Assembly: GCF_027622945.1 (NCBI RefSeq) | Contig: NZ_JAPZVQ010000006.1 | Location: 78,593-142,592 of the forward strand | Source: Glycomyces lechevalierae | GTDB taxonomy: Bacteria; Actinomycetota; Actinomycetes; Mycobacteriales; Micromonosporaceae | DNA: 64,000 nucleotides | Direction of reading: 5' to 3' | Shown here: piece by piece, positions 54,811 through 63,899 of the stretch | Numbering within the stretch: position 1 is the stretch's first letter | Layout of the letters: the number at the start of each line of letters is the position of its first letter | The notes under the pieces: generated by a model | What the model was told of the DNA's origin: nothing | Database searches by the model: none | What the model saw: the letters and a program-made list of their open reading frames with translations, nothing else | Translations under genes and position numbers: made by a program

Positions 54811-56511
54811 GAGCCCGTCGGCCTTGAGGCGCTGGCGGGCGGCCGCGATCGCCTCGCTGGTGTGCTCGAACAGCCGGCCCTGCTGCCAGAGCAGCTCCAG
54901 GATGCCCAGGGCCGCAAGCGGTTTGGCGTGCACCGGCTCCAGGCCGGAGAGGTAGACCGCTATGCCGCGGTGCTCCAGGCGCTTGATCGCGTCCGCGAGC
55001 ACCGTGGCCCCTGACGCGTCCATCGTGGACACCCGGCTCATCCGCAGCACCACCACCCGCACGTCCGCCACATCCAAGAGCTGCAGCAGGAACCGGTGCG
55101 CGGCCGCGAAGAACAGCGGGCCCTCGAGCCGGTACGCCACGATGTGCTCGTGCAGCAGCGCCGCCTCCTCGTCGTGGTGGTCGGCCGGCTCGATCGGCTC
55201 CTCCTCGACCGACACCGACCGCGAGATCCGCCCCAGCGCCAGCAGCCCGGCGAGCGCTATGCCCACGGCCACGGCCCACACCAGGTTGAACAGCACCGTC
55301 GCGGCGAGCGTCAGCCACATGACCGCCGCGTCCGCGCGCGTCGACCGCGCCAGCGCCAGCATCGAACCGACCTCGATCATCCGGATCGAGGTCGCGATGA
55401 GCACGCCCGCGAGCGCCGCGAGCGGCACGTGCGCCACCAGCGGCGCGAGCGCGAGCATCATGAGCGCCAGCACGATCGCGTGCGTCAGCGACGCGAGCCG
55501 CCCGGCCGCCCCCGACCGCACGTTCACCGCCGTGCGCGCCAGCGCCCCCGAGGACGGCATCCCGCCGAAGAACGGCGTCACCAGGTTCGCGATGCCCTGC
55601 CCGAACAGCTCCCGGTCCGGGTTGTGGTGCTGGTCCACGGTCATGTTGTCCGCCACCGTGGCCGACAGCAGCGATTCGAGCGCGCACAGGGCGCAGATCG
55701 CGACGGCCGCCGCGACGAGCTGGGGCACCTCCGCGAAGTCGAGGAAGTCCGCCTCGGGCGCGGGGATCGTGCGCGGCAGCGAGCCGATGACCGACGCCTC
55801 GGCGTTCGCCCACCACGTGACGAGCGAGGCGACGATGACCGCCAGCAGCGGCGTCGGGATCTGCGAGTGCAGGCGCGAGCCGAGCAGGATCGCGGCGGCC
55901 ACGCCGAACGCGATCGCCGGCGGCGCCCAGTTCGGGTCGGCCGCGAACGCGCTCAGCGACTCCCACGCGCCGCTGATCAGGTGCGCGTTCTGCGCGGGCA
56001 GGCCGAGCGCGGGCGGGAGCTGCTGGACCGCGATCACGATCCCGACGCCGGCGGTGAACCCTTCCACGACCGGGACGGGCACGTAGCGCGCGTACCGGCC
56101 CGCGCCCGCGAGCGCGAGGACGACGAGCATCAGCCCGGCCATGATGCCCACGAGCATCACGCCCGCGTGGCTGTGCGTGGCCGCGAGCGGCACGAGCACC
56201 ACGGCCATCGTCCCTGTCGGGCCGGTGACCTGCAGGTTCGATCCGCCGAGGAGCGCGGCGAGCACGCCGGCGATGATCGAGGTGATGAGCCCGGCGAACG
56301 CGCCGAGCCCGGAGGCGATCCCGAATCCGAGTGCCAGCGGCAGCGCGACGACCGCGACCGTGAGGCCGGCGAGGAGGTCGGTGTGCCAGTGGCGGCTGAG
56401 GTGGAGGTAGTCGGACCGTTCGGGAAACAGCTGTCGGAAGCGTCGGCGTTTCGTGGCAGTTGTCTCTCGTATCGTGGTCATGAGCTGATTGTCCCGGATC
56501 GGTTGATTCAC
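54757..56511 (-). CDS. SulP family anion transporter with STAS domain
   Basis: 584 residues from GTG 56511 (GGAAG upstream); ATG 56481 is an alternative. After a basic cytosolic start, 12-14 membrane helices carry LTVAVVALPLALGFGIASG, GPTGTMAVVLVPLA and FGQGIANLVTPFFGGMPSSGALARTAVNVRSGA in pieces, typical of SulP. The C-terminal STAS domain (about 440-560) includes RMSRVSTMDASGATVL. Substrate may be sulfate or bicarbonate; no carbonic anhydrase is fused or adjacent. Its 3' end overlaps the heparinase-like gene by 54 bp in antisense. Confidence 0.92.
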   Translation of the reverse strand: MNQPIRDNQLMTTIRETTATKRRRFRQLFPERSDYLHLSRHWHTDLLAGLTVAVVALPLALGFGIASGLGAFAGLITSIIAGVLAALLGGSNLQVTGPTGTMAVVLVPLAATHSHAGVMLVGIMAGLMLVVLALAGAGRYARYVPVPVVEGFTAGVGIVIAVQQLPPALGLPAQNAHLISGAWESLSAFAADPNWAPPAIAFGVAAAILLGSRLHSQIPTPLLAVIVASLVTWWANAEASVIGSLPRTIPAPEADFLDFAEVPQLVAAAVAICALCALESLLSATVADNMTVDQHHNPDRELFGQGIANLVTPFFGGMPSSGALARTAVNVRSGAAGRLASLTHAIVLALMMLALAPLVAHVPLAALAGVLIATSIRMIEVGSMLALARSTRADAAVMWLTLAATVLFNLVWAVAVGIALAGLLALGRISRSVSVEEEPIEPADHHDEEAALLHEHIVAYRLEGPLFFAAAHRFLLQLLDVADVRVVVLRMSRVSTMDASGATVLADAIKRLEHRGIAVYLSGLEPVHAKPLAALGILELLWQQGRLFEHTSEAIAAARQRLKADGLLEQLEAEAAAEAEAERP

Positions 56512-56584
56512 AAGGACTTCCGGCGAACCCGGGCGCGTCGCGCCCCCGCCCCGCGCTGCCGCGCATCGTGTTCGCCTGCTGCCG

Positions 56585-56590
56585 TAGGAT
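56585..56590 (+). promoter_or_regulatory. -10 element TAGGAT of a probable leaderless promoter
   Basis: TAGGAT, then seven bases, then GTG 56598, with no ribosome-binding site. Same geometry as at 46562. Confidence 0.6.
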
Positions 56591-56597
56591 CGCCTGC

Positions 56598-57050
56598 GTG
56601 CGTGAGAAGGGTCTGGAAACGGCGATCCGCGTCGGCGGGGCGGTGGTGGTCACCGCCGCGGCGCTGCTCGCGGCCGTCCTCGAGTCCTTCCTCGTGCCGT
56701 ACTACATCGCCGGGATCGCGGTCCCGGTCGCCGGGGCGATCGCGTTCGTCGCGAACTGGCGCCTCGCCGCGCTGGCCGTGTACTGGACGGGCGGGCGCTG
56801 GTCCGTCGTGCTCACCTCGGCCGCCTGGTTCGCCGTGGTCCTCGCCGCGTCGATGCCCACCGACGGGGGCTCGCTCGTGATCACGAGCGGCTTCAACGGC
56901 TACGTGCTGCTCCTGGCGGGGACCGCCGGGATCGCCCTCGCGCTGTGGCAGTATTTTCGACCCAGGCCGAACGCCGAGGTCCGGGCCGCGCGCGGTCCCG
57001 CCGCCCCGGCGCAGGCCACCCCTACCGCTACGAAGGAGTCCCGACCGTGA
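56598..57050 (+). CDS. Small hypothetical membrane protein
   Basis: 150 residues from GTG 56598. Four hydrophobic helices (about 8-28, 32-50, 68-86 and 92-115) and an Ala/Pro/Arg-rich cytosolic tail. No recognised family. The leaderless promoter supports the start. Its stop overlaps the GTG of the next membrane protein gene by 4 bp (GTGA), so the two products probably form one complex. Confidence 0.72.
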   Translation: MREKGLETAIRVGGAVVVTAAALLAAVLESFLVPYYIAGIAVPVAGAIAFVANWRLAALAVYWTGGRWSVVLTSAAWFAVVLAASMPTDGGSLVITSGFNGYVLLLAGTAGIALALWQYFRPRPNAEVRAARGPAAPAQATPTATKESRP

Positions 57051-57520
57051 CCCTCCTCAGCCGCCTCCTGATCCCGCACTGGCCTTCGATCTACGGCTTC
57101 GCCCTGGGCCTGATCGCCGCCAACCTGGCCGGCCGGTTCGCCTCCACCAAGTGGGGCGAGGGCACCGCGGTCGGCGACCTCGTCGGCGTGTACACGTTCG
57201 GCGCGATGGCCGCCGTGGCGATCGCCGCCGGGATCTGGTGGGGCGTGCGCCGCCGCCGCCAGGAGATCACCGGTGAGCTGCTGTCGATCTTCGTGGTCGT
57301 CACGCTGTTCACGGTCCTGGTGAACCCGCTCATCGCGCAGGTCGAGTACCCGACCCTCGACGGGGTGTTCTCGCAGGTCCTCATCTACTTCGCGCTGCTG
57401 GCGCTCTCCGGCTGGGTCGGTTTCCTCATCGTGATGGCGCTCGGCGTCGACACGTACGGGCGCGAGCTCAAGGCCACCCGGATCGCCTTCGAGCGCAAGG
57501 CGAATCCGAAGGCCGCCTAG
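57047..57520 (+). CDS. Hypothetical four-helix membrane protein
   Basis: 157 residues from GTG 57047 with GAAGGAG upstream. Helices at about 12-30, 40-62, 75-95 and 105-128, with a cytosolic RRRRQE segment between helices 2 and 3 and a basic C-terminus. No family recognised. It is coupled to the preceding gene. Its TAG stop shares a CTAG palindrome with the stop of the GNAT gene on the opposite strand. Confidence 0.72.
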   Translation: MTLLSRLLIPHWPSIYGFALGLIAANLAGRFASTKWGEGTAVGDLVGVYTFGAMAAVAIAAGIWWGVRRRRQEITGELLSIFVVVTLFTVLVNPLIAQVEYPTLDGVFSQVLIYFALLALSGWVGFLIVMALGVDTYGRELKATRIAFERKANPKAA

Positions 57521-58443
57521 CGGGCCCGGTAGTAGTACCGGTACCGCTCGGCGTACCCGAGGCGCGCGTACATCGCGATCGCGGCTTCGTTGTCCGTCTC
57601 GACCTGGAGCGCGGCCCGCCGCGCTCCATTGGCGTGCCCCCAGGCCTCCAACGCGTGCAGGATCTCCGTGCCGAGCCCTTGGCGGCGGAACGCCGGCAGC
57701 GTCCCGATGGACGTGATGGCGACGAGATCGCCCGCGATCGCGCCCCGGCCCCGGGCGGCGAGCGCGCCGCCGCGCCGGATCTCGGCGTAGCCGCGGCCCG
57801 GGCCCGAGCCGAAGATCCGCGCCGCGATGTCGGGCCGCCCTCGGCCCTCCTGCTCCAGCAGCTCCGCGCTCGGCGCGTCCGCGATCACGGCTTCGCCTTG
57901 GTATGCGACGTCGCCGAGCGTCTTGGTCATCACCGCCGTGGCGGCCTCGGCCTCCCAGCCGCGCGCCGCCAGCTCCTCGTCGAGCCGCTTCGTCACGGCC
58001 CCCGCGAGGGCCACGAGCGGCCGCGCGCCGCGCGCGTCGTACCAGGCCTCGACCGCCGCGAGCGCCGCGTCCGTCCCGCCTTCGGGCGCGGTGAGCGCCA
58101 GCACCGAGTTCGCGCGGCGCGAGAACCCCTCGGCGTAGCGCAGGAGCCAGCCGCCGAGCTCGGCGGTCTCGGGCGCGGGCCAGGTGGCGGCCAGGAGCCG
58201 TTCGAGTTCCAGAATCTCGGAGAACGGCGTAGGTTTGGGGGGGATGGCCCGGGCGGCGACGACCGCGGACGCCGCGATGGTGACGACCGCCCCCGATTCG
58301 GGCAGCACGCGCCAGACCTCCGGGCCGATCTCTATAAGCTCGCCGGTGATGTCCGTGAACCGGCGACCCGGTTCGGGAGATTCCAACCTGATCCGAACCG
58401 CCACGCGACGGCCGACATGTTCCGGTCCCAGCATCTGGCGCAC
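57517..58443 (-). CDS. GNAT family N-acetyltransferase
   Basis: 308 residues from GTG 58443; ATG 58434 is an alternative. An N-terminal SH3-like beta domain (about 1-65: GRRVAVRIRLES, ITGELIEIG) precedes the acetyltransferase region (about 75-308). The acetyl-CoA motif is ITSIGTLPAFRRQGLGTEILHALEAWG (about 235-260), followed by ALQVETDNEAAIAMYARLGYAE, the standard GNAT end. Substrate unknown. It is divergent from fdxA, and the 88-bp gap contains AT-rich promoter elements for both. Confidence 0.9.
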   Translation of the reverse strand: MRQMLGPEHVGRRVAVRIRLESPEPGRRFTDITGELIEIGPEVWRVLPESGAVVTIAASAVVAARAIPPKPTPFSEILELERLLAATWPAPETAELGGWLLRYAEGFSRRANSVLALTAPEGGTDAALAAVEAWYDARGARPLVALAGAVTKRLDEELAARGWEAEAATAVMTKTLGDVAYQGEAVIADAPSAELLEQEGRGRPDIAARIFGSGPGRGYAEIRRGGALAARGRGAIAGDLVAITSIGTLPAFRRQGLGTEILHALEAWGHANGARRAALQVETDNEAAIAMYARLGYAERYRYYYRAR

Positions 58444-58531
58444 CCCAAGCCTTCGGGTCTATAAATGGCAATAAGCTTTAGGCTCATCTCAGCGCAGTCC
58501 GCCCGACTGCGCGCTGTAGGAAGGACGACTC

Positions 58532-58852
58532 GTGACTTACGTAATCGCCGAGCCGTGCGTGGATCTCCTCGACAAGGCCTGCATCGAAGAATGCCCTGTC
58601 GACTGCATCTACGAAGGCAACCGGATGCTCTACATCCACCCCGACGAGTGCGTCGACTGCGGTGCATGTGAACCGGTGTGCCCGGTCGAGGCGATCTTCT
58701 ACGAGGACGACGTCCCCGAGGAATGGGCCCCGTACACCAAGGCCAACGTCGACTTCTTCGACGAGGTCGGCAGCCCCGGCGGGGCCTCCAAGGTCGGCAA
58801 GATCGAGAAGGACGACCCGTTCGTGGCCGCGCTGCCCCCGAAGGGGGAGTAG
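58532..58852 (+). CDS. fdxA: Seven-iron ferredoxin
   Basis: 106 residues from GTG 58532 (GGAAGGA upstream). Cys residues in [21 protein letters not shown] and the second motif [17 protein letters not shown] give one 3Fe-4S and one 4Fe-4S cluster. The C-terminal tail [12 protein letters not shown] is the common actinobacterial form. It serves as a low-potential electron carrier, for example to cytochromes P450. It lies five bases before dapC, a widely conserved pairing in actinobacteria. Confidence 0.96.
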   Translation: MTYVIAEPCVDLLDKACIEECPVDCIYEGNRMLYIHPDECVDCGACEPVCPVEAIFYEDDVPEEWAPYTKANVDFFDEVGSPGGASKVGKIEKDDPFVAALPPKGE

Positions 58853-58857
58853 CCGCG

Positions 58858-59973
58858 ATGGCGCTGCGGCGCCTCCACGGCGCCTCTCCGGCCCGGCGGC
58901 TGCCGCGCTTCCCCTGGGACCGCATGGCCCCGTACAAGGAGCGCGCGGCGGCCCACCCCGGCGGGCTCGTCGACCTCACGGTCGGCGCTCCCGTGGACGA
59001 GGTGCCCGCGTCGATCCGGCAGGCCCTCATCGACGCGTCCGCGCGGCCCGGCTACCCCACGGTGGCCGGCCCGGCGGCGCTCGGCGAGGCGATGCGCTCC
59101 TGGCTGCACCGGCACACCGGGGTGGCCGAGGACGTCGCGGTCCTGCCGACGGTGGGCTCGAAGGAGCTCGTCGCGAACCTCCCGTTCCAGCTCGGCATCG
59201 GCCCCGGCGAGGCCGTGGCCTACCCGGAGATCGCCTACCCGACGTACGAGATCGGCGCGCTCCTGGCGAAGGCCGACGCGCTGCCGGTGGCCGACCCGCG
59301 CGACGCCGCGGGCTCGCGCCTGCGCCTGGCGTGGATCAACTACCCCACCAACCCGACCGGCGAGGTGGCCTCCGTCGAGCACCTGCGCGACCTGGTCCGC
59401 TGGGCCCGCGACAGCGGCGTGGTGCTCGCCAGCGACGAGTGCTACCTGACGCTCGGCTGGGACGAGGAGCACCCGCCCGTCTCGATCCTCGACCCGCGCG
59501 TCAACGACGGCGACCTCACCGGTCTCCTCGCGGCGCACTCGCTTTCGAAGCGCTCGAACCTGGCCGGCTACCGCTCGGCGTTCCTCGCGGGGGACGCGGA
59601 GCTGATCGCCGACCTGCTGGAGATCCGCCGCCACTCGGGCTTCATGGTCCCGTGGGCGGTCCAGCAGGCCACGATCGCGGCCCTGCACGACGAGTCGCAC
59701 GCGATCGAGCAGCGCGCCCGCTACGAGAACCGCCGCGGCGTGCTCCGCGGCGCGGTGGAGGCCGCCGGGTTCCGCATCGACCACTCGACCGCAGGCCTGT
59801 ACCTGTGGGCCACCCGCGGCGAGGACTGCTGGGAATCCGTGCAGTGGCTCGCCGAGCGCGGCATCCTCGCGGCGGCCGGGGAGTTCTACGGCGCCAAGGG
59901 GAAGCAGCACGTGCGCCTCTCGCTCACCGCCACTGACGAGGCGATCGCGGACGCGGCGCAGCGGCTGAAGTAA
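58858..59973 (+). CDS. dapC: Succinyldiaminopimelate transaminase
   Basis: 371 residues from ATG 58858 (GGGGGAG upstream). It is a PLP aminotransferase of fold type I: INYPTNPTGEV, SDECYLTLGW, and the PLP-binding Lys in AHSLSKRSNLAGYR. The opening FPWDRMAPYKERA is typical of actinobacterial DapC. It makes N-succinyl-LL-diaminopimelate for lysine and peptidoglycan. Position directly after fdxA supports the call. A strong terminator follows. Confidence 0.93.
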   Translation: MALRRLHGASPARRLPRFPWDRMAPYKERAAAHPGGLVDLTVGAPVDEVPASIRQALIDASARPGYPTVAGPAALGEAMRSWLHRHTGVAEDVAVLPTVGSKELVANLPFQLGIGPGEAVAYPEIAYPTYEIGALLAKADALPVADPRDAAGSRLRLAWINYPTNPTGEVASVEHLRDLVRWARDSGVVLASDECYLTLGWDEEHPPVSILDPRVNDGDLTGLLAAHSLSKRSNLAGYRSAFLAGDAELIADLLEIRRHSGFMVPWAVQQATIAALHDESHAIEQRARYENRRGVLRGAVEAAGFRIDHSTAGLYLWATRGEDCWESVQWLAERGILAAAGEFYGAKGKQHVRLSLTATDEAIADAAQRLK

Positions 59974-59982
59974 ACGGACACG

Positions 59983-60019
59983 GCGAAGGGCCCGCGGCTG
60001 GTGGCCGCGGGCCCTTCGC
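59983..60019 (+). terminator. Terminator after dapC
   Basis: 16-bp perfect stem (59983-59998 with 60004-60019) and a TGGTG loop, between convergent genes. Confidence 0.92.
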
Positions 60020-60039
60020 TGTTCAGCGGGTGGCGATCG

Positions 60040-60585
60040 CTACTCGACCGGCGGTGCCACGGGCGGTGCGCCGACAGGCGGCTCGACCGGCGGCACGTCG
60101 ACGGGCGGCGCGGGCAGGTTCGCGAGCGCGTCCTGGCACTTCGTCGTCAGGTCGGCGATGTCCGGCAGCGGCGCGTCGCCGCCGGGCGCCGGAACGCCCG
60201 GGTCCGGGACGGGCAGCGGCACGGGCAGCTGCTCCGAGCCTTCGACCGGCGGCGCGGGCACGGGTGCCGGCACGTCGGCCGAGAGGCCGTCGAGCAGGTC
60301 CGACACGCAGGTGAGCAGGTCCGGCAGGTCCGCCAGAGCCGCGGGGTCGAGGCCTCCGGGCACCGGCAGGCCCGGGTCCGGGACCGGCAGCCCCGGGTCG
60401 GGCAGCGGCAATTGCTCGCTCTTGACGGTCTCGGCTTGGTCGCCGGTCTCGGCGGCGCTGACGGCCGGTGCGGCCGCGAGCATCGCGATCGGGACGGCGG
60501 CCCCGACCACGAGGGCCCGCCAGGTCTTGGTAGTTGCGTCGGTCCGTGCTTCGCTGCGTTCTTTTTCGAACATGGACAGTGCCAT
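60040..60585 (-). CDS. Secreted proline-rich repetitive protein
   Basis: 181 residues. The signal peptide (about 1-44) has a basic region and a hydrophobic core ending AVSAAE. The mature part consists of Pro/Leu/Val/Asp repeats such as PDPGLPVPDPGLPVPGG and PVPAPPVEGSEQ, with two Cys (in LLTCVSDLL and TKCQDAL) that could form one disulfide between short helical segments. The end is a PPV-type run. No enzymatic motif; it may be a wall-spanning or spacer protein. Ribosome site GGGAG precedes the start. Confidence 0.7.
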   Translation of the reverse strand: MALSMFEKERSEARTDATTKTWRALVVGAAVPIAMLAAAPAVSAAETGDQAETVKSEQLPLPDPGLPVPDPGLPVPGGLDPAALADLPDLLTCVSDLLDGLSADVPAPVPAPPVEGSEQLPVPLPVPDPGVPAPGGDAPLPDIADLTTKCQDALANLPAPPVDVPPVEPPVGAPPVAPPVE

Positions 60586-60908
60586 GAGGATTGCTCCCGT
60601 TGATCGTCGGCTCCCGGCTCAGGCGCGGTTTCGCGAACCGCCAACGCGGGCGATACGACCGCCCTTCGACACCGGGATGTCTACTTTCCGTAGCACTCTA
60701 GATACCCACAGTGAGCGGTGAGTGGTTTCAACGAAAACAAAGCGAACCCTTGTTGCACATGTAAACGGATCCCGCGGGCTGACCTGGCGGAACGCCGGAA
60801 CATGAGGTACATCGTCCGATAGTCGACAATCCACCGAGCCGACGCCGGCCGGGGTCCTAGGACCAGAACCCGATGGCGGCTGTCGGACCCGTCGGCCACA
60901 CTGGTCGG

Positions 60909-63899
60909 GTGACCTTCCTGATCGGCCGCGACCACCCGGCGGCGGCCCTCCGCTCGGCCGTCGAACGCACCGTCTCCAGCCACGGCGGGCTCGCGCTCGT
61001 CACCGGCGAGGCGGGCATCGGCAAGTCCACGCTCGTCACCGACGTCGCCGCCCGCTGCCGCGGCGAGCTCACCGTCGCCTTCGCGACCTCCTGGGAATCC
61101 GAGGCCGTCCCCGACCACTGGCTGTGGGTCCAGGTCCTGCGCTCGCTCCGCGCCCAACTCGGCGAAGACACTTGGCGCGCGCTCGAACCCGGCCCGGCCG
61201 CCGAGGCCCTGCTGGGCCGCGGCGACGGCTCCGCGCCCCCTCCGTTCGAGCTCTACGACGCCGTCACCCAGCTCCTGATCGCCGCCTCCCAGCGCGGCCC
61301 GCTCCTCGTCGTCCTCGACGACCTCCACTTCGCCGATCCCGGCAGCATCGAACTGCTCAAGTTCGCCTCGCAGCACACGTGGTTCGAGCGCGTCCTGTTC
61401 ATCGGCACCTACCGCGACTCCGAGATCGACCCCGGCCACCGCCTGCGCGCCCGCATGCTCCCGCTCGTCGCCAAGGCCGCCATGATCAGCCTCGAAGGGC
61501 TCGACGAAGCCGGCGTCGCCGCGCTCTGCCGCACCACCGTCGGCGACGCGCCCGACGCGGACACGGTCGCCGAGATCACCCGCCGCACCGGCGGCAACCC
61601 GTTCTTCGTCGAGCAGACCGCGCAGCTCTGGGCCTCCGGGCAGCGCGTCGACGCCACCACCGCCGGGATGCGCGACGCCCTCCAGCGCCGCATCGACCAG
61701 CTCCCCGCACCGCTCACCCGGATGCTCACCCTCGCCTCGGTCGGCGGCCGCGAGTTCCACGCCGCCGTCATGTCCCAGGCCGCCGGCATGGACCTCCACC
61801 GGATCGAGGCCGCGCTCGACGCCGCCTGCCAGACCCGGCTCGTCCGCCGCGAACGCGACCGCTACGTCTTCGTCCACGACCTCGTGCGCGAGACCCTGTA
61901 CAACACGATGTCGAACGAGGAGGCCGCCCACCACCACGGCTGCATCGTCCGCGCCCTCGTCGCGGACGAGTCGCTGCAGAAGCTCATGCTCTCCACCGAG
62001 ATCGCCCACCACGCCTGGCTCGCCGGGGACGACCTCGACCCGGAGACCGCCGTCGGCTTCCTCACCCGCGCCGCCGAGGAGTCCAGCAGCTGCCTCAGTG
62101 TCGCCGGGGCCGAGCGGCACTACCGGCGCGCCCTCGACCGCTGCACCCCCGCCATGACCCGCAAACGCGTGCTCCTGCGGCTCCAGCTCGCCGGCACCGT
62201 CGCCTGGACCGGCCGCGCCGACGAGGCCCGTACCCTGTTCGACCAGGCGCTCCTGGAAGCCGAGGACTCCGGGGACCCGATGCTCCTCACGCGGGCCGCC
62301 CTCGAAGCGCCGAAGGACCACCGCGCCGACGACCTCCTGCGGCTCAAGACCCTCGCCCACACCGCACTCGCGGGCGCCGCACCCGAACCCGGGCTCTCCG
62401 AGGACGAACTGACAAGGCGGCTGCTCTACAACTACATGCTCGCCGCGCGCGCCGCCGAATCCGACGAGGACCTCTCCTTCGGACTGTGGGCCACCCACGC
62501 CGTCAACTGGGGCCCCGGCACCGCCGCCGAACGCCAGGCCATCGTCGAGGAACTCGCCGAGATCACCCGCCGCACCGGCGACATGGAGATGCGCCTGCTC
62601 GCCGCCTCGCTCCGGTGGGTCGTGCTCCTCGAACGCGGCGACCCGGCGTTCCAGGCCCAGCTCGCCCACTTCAGCGCCCTCGCCCAAGCCAGCGAATCCG
62701 AGCGCTGGCGCAGCGGCGTGCACGTCGACCTTGCCATCGCCGACCTGCTGCAGGGCCGCTTCGACGACGCCCGGGCGCGGTTCGAGGCCGCTGCCGGGCA
62801 GACCGCCGACGACCCGATGTACCAGCGCATGATCCAGCACCTGGAGTGGGAGGTGGCCATGGCCCGAGGCGATTGCCCCGCCAAGGTCCCCGAAGACTGG
62901 GACGAGATGTTCGGCGGCTGGCACACCGACATCCTCGCCGGGCTCACCGCCCTGCGCCGCGGCGACGTCGACCTCGCCCGCACTCTCCACACCAGACTCA
63001 GCAGGGGCCCGGCCCCGGGCAACTCCTGGGAGTCGCTGTGGATCCGGCTCGAGGCCGAACTCGCCCTCACCGACGGCGACACCGAAGCCATCACGCGCCT
63101 GCGCAAGCGCCTCGCGCCGTACGAGGGCGAATGGCTCGTCGCCTTGTGGGGCTTGAGCATCCACGGCCCCGTCAGCCACTGGCTCGGCCGCCTCGCCGCC
63201 GCCGCGGGCGACGAGGACGCCGCGCGCGCCCACTTCGCGAACGCCGTCGCGCAGTCCGAGCGCCTCGACGCCCGCCCCTGGGCCGAAGCCGCCCGCAAAG
63301 CCGAAGCCGAACTCGGATTCGCCGCCACCGCCACCGCATCCGACGCGGCCGGCGCGGTCTTCCGCCGCGAAGGATCCACCTGGACCCTCCGCTACGACGG
63401 CCGCGGCGTCCACCTCCCGCACACCAAAGGCCTCGCCGACCTCCACCGGCTCCTGCGCCACCCGGGCCTCGAAGTCGCCGCCGTCGACCTCCTCGCCTCC
63501 GCGTCCGGAGAAGAGGTCACCGCCGACGCGCGCCTCGGCGGCGACGACCTCCTCGACGCCGAAGCCCGCGCCCGCTACCGCGACCACCTCGAAGCGCTCG
63601 ACGAGCAGATCGACACCGCCGCCGCCCTCGGCGACGACGCCCGCGCCGCCCGCCTCGACGCCGAACGCCAGGCCCTCATCGAACAGCTCAAGGCCGCCAC
63701 CGGACTCGGCGGCCGCTCCCGCCGCCTCGGCGACAACGCCGAACGCGCCCGCAAGAGCGTCACCAACCGCATCCGCAACACCCTCAAGAAGATCGAGGCC
63801 GTCCACCCCGCGCTCGCCGGCCACCTGCACGAGGCCGTCGCCACCGGCTCGGCCTGCGTCTACCGCCCCGAGCCCGAAGCGCCCCGATGGGAGCTGTGA
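60909..63899 (+). CDS. Large AAA/TPR ATPase regulator with unusual C-terminal domain
   Basis: 996 residues from GTG 60909, which sits six bases after CACACT and lacks a ribosome site (leaderless); ATG 60873 is the alternative. Order: AAA_16 ATPase (about 1-250; Walker A GEAGIGKS, Walker B LLVVLDDLHFAD, then TGGNPFFVEQ), a helical part (about 260-340), TPR-like repeats (about 350-800) and a C-terminal domain (about 810-996) with WTLRYDGRGVHLPHTKGLADLHRLL and a long helix ending in RKSVTNRIRNTLKKIEAVHPAL. This is the layout of LuxR-LAL/SARP-type regulators, but the LuxR helix-turn-helix is replaced by this other module. Targets unknown. Confidence 0.85.
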   Translation: MTFLIGRDHPAAALRSAVERTVSSHGGLALVTGEAGIGKSTLVTDVAARCRGELTVAFATSWESEAVPDHWLWVQVLRSLRAQLGEDTWRALEPGPAAEALLGRGDGSAPPPFELYDAVTQLLIAASQRGPLLVVLDDLHFADPGSIELLKFASQHTWFERVLFIGTYRDSEIDPGHRLRARMLPLVAKAAMISLEGLDEAGVAALCRTTVGDAPDADTVAEITRRTGGNPFFVEQTAQLWASGQRVDATTAGMRDALQRRIDQLPAPLTRMLTLASVGGREFHAAVMSQAAGMDLHRIEAALDAACQTRLVRRERDRYVFVHDLVRETLYNTMSNEEAAHHHGCIVRALVADESLQKLMLSTEIAHHAWLAGDDLDPETAVGFLTRAAEESSSCLSVAGAERHYRRALDRCTPAMTRKRVLLRLQLAGTVAWTGRADEARTLFDQALLEAEDSGDPMLLTRAALEAPKDHRADDLLRLKTLAHTALAGAAPEPGLSEDELTRRLLYNYMLAARAAESDEDLSFGLWATHAVNWGPGTAAERQAIVEELAEITRRTGDMEMRLLAASLRWVVLLERGDPAFQAQLAHFSALAQASESERWRSGVHVDLAIADLLQGRFDDARARFEAAAGQTADDPMYQRMIQHLEWEVAMARGDCPAKVPEDWDEMFGGWHTDILAGLTALRRGDVDLARTLHTRLSRGPAPGNSWESLWIRLEAELALTDGDTEAITRLRKRLAPYEGEWLVALWGLSIHGPVSHWLGRLAAAAGDEDAARAHFANAVAQSERLDARPWAEAARKAEAELGFAATATASDAAGAVFRREGSTWTLRYDGRGVHLPHTKGLADLHRLLRHPGLEVAAVDLLASASGEEVTADARLGGDDLLDAEARARYRDHLEALDEQIDTAAALGDDARAARLDAERQALIEQLKAATGLGGRSRRLGDNAERARKSVTNRIRNTLKKIEAVHPALAGHLHEAVATGSACVYRPEPEAPRWEL

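Noticed and set aside
60681..63830. A 1049-residue open frame on the minus strand
   Set aside because: It is the Gly/Val/Glu-rich antisense shadow of the AAA/TPR regulator gene, as expected at high G+C; no motif or start signal.
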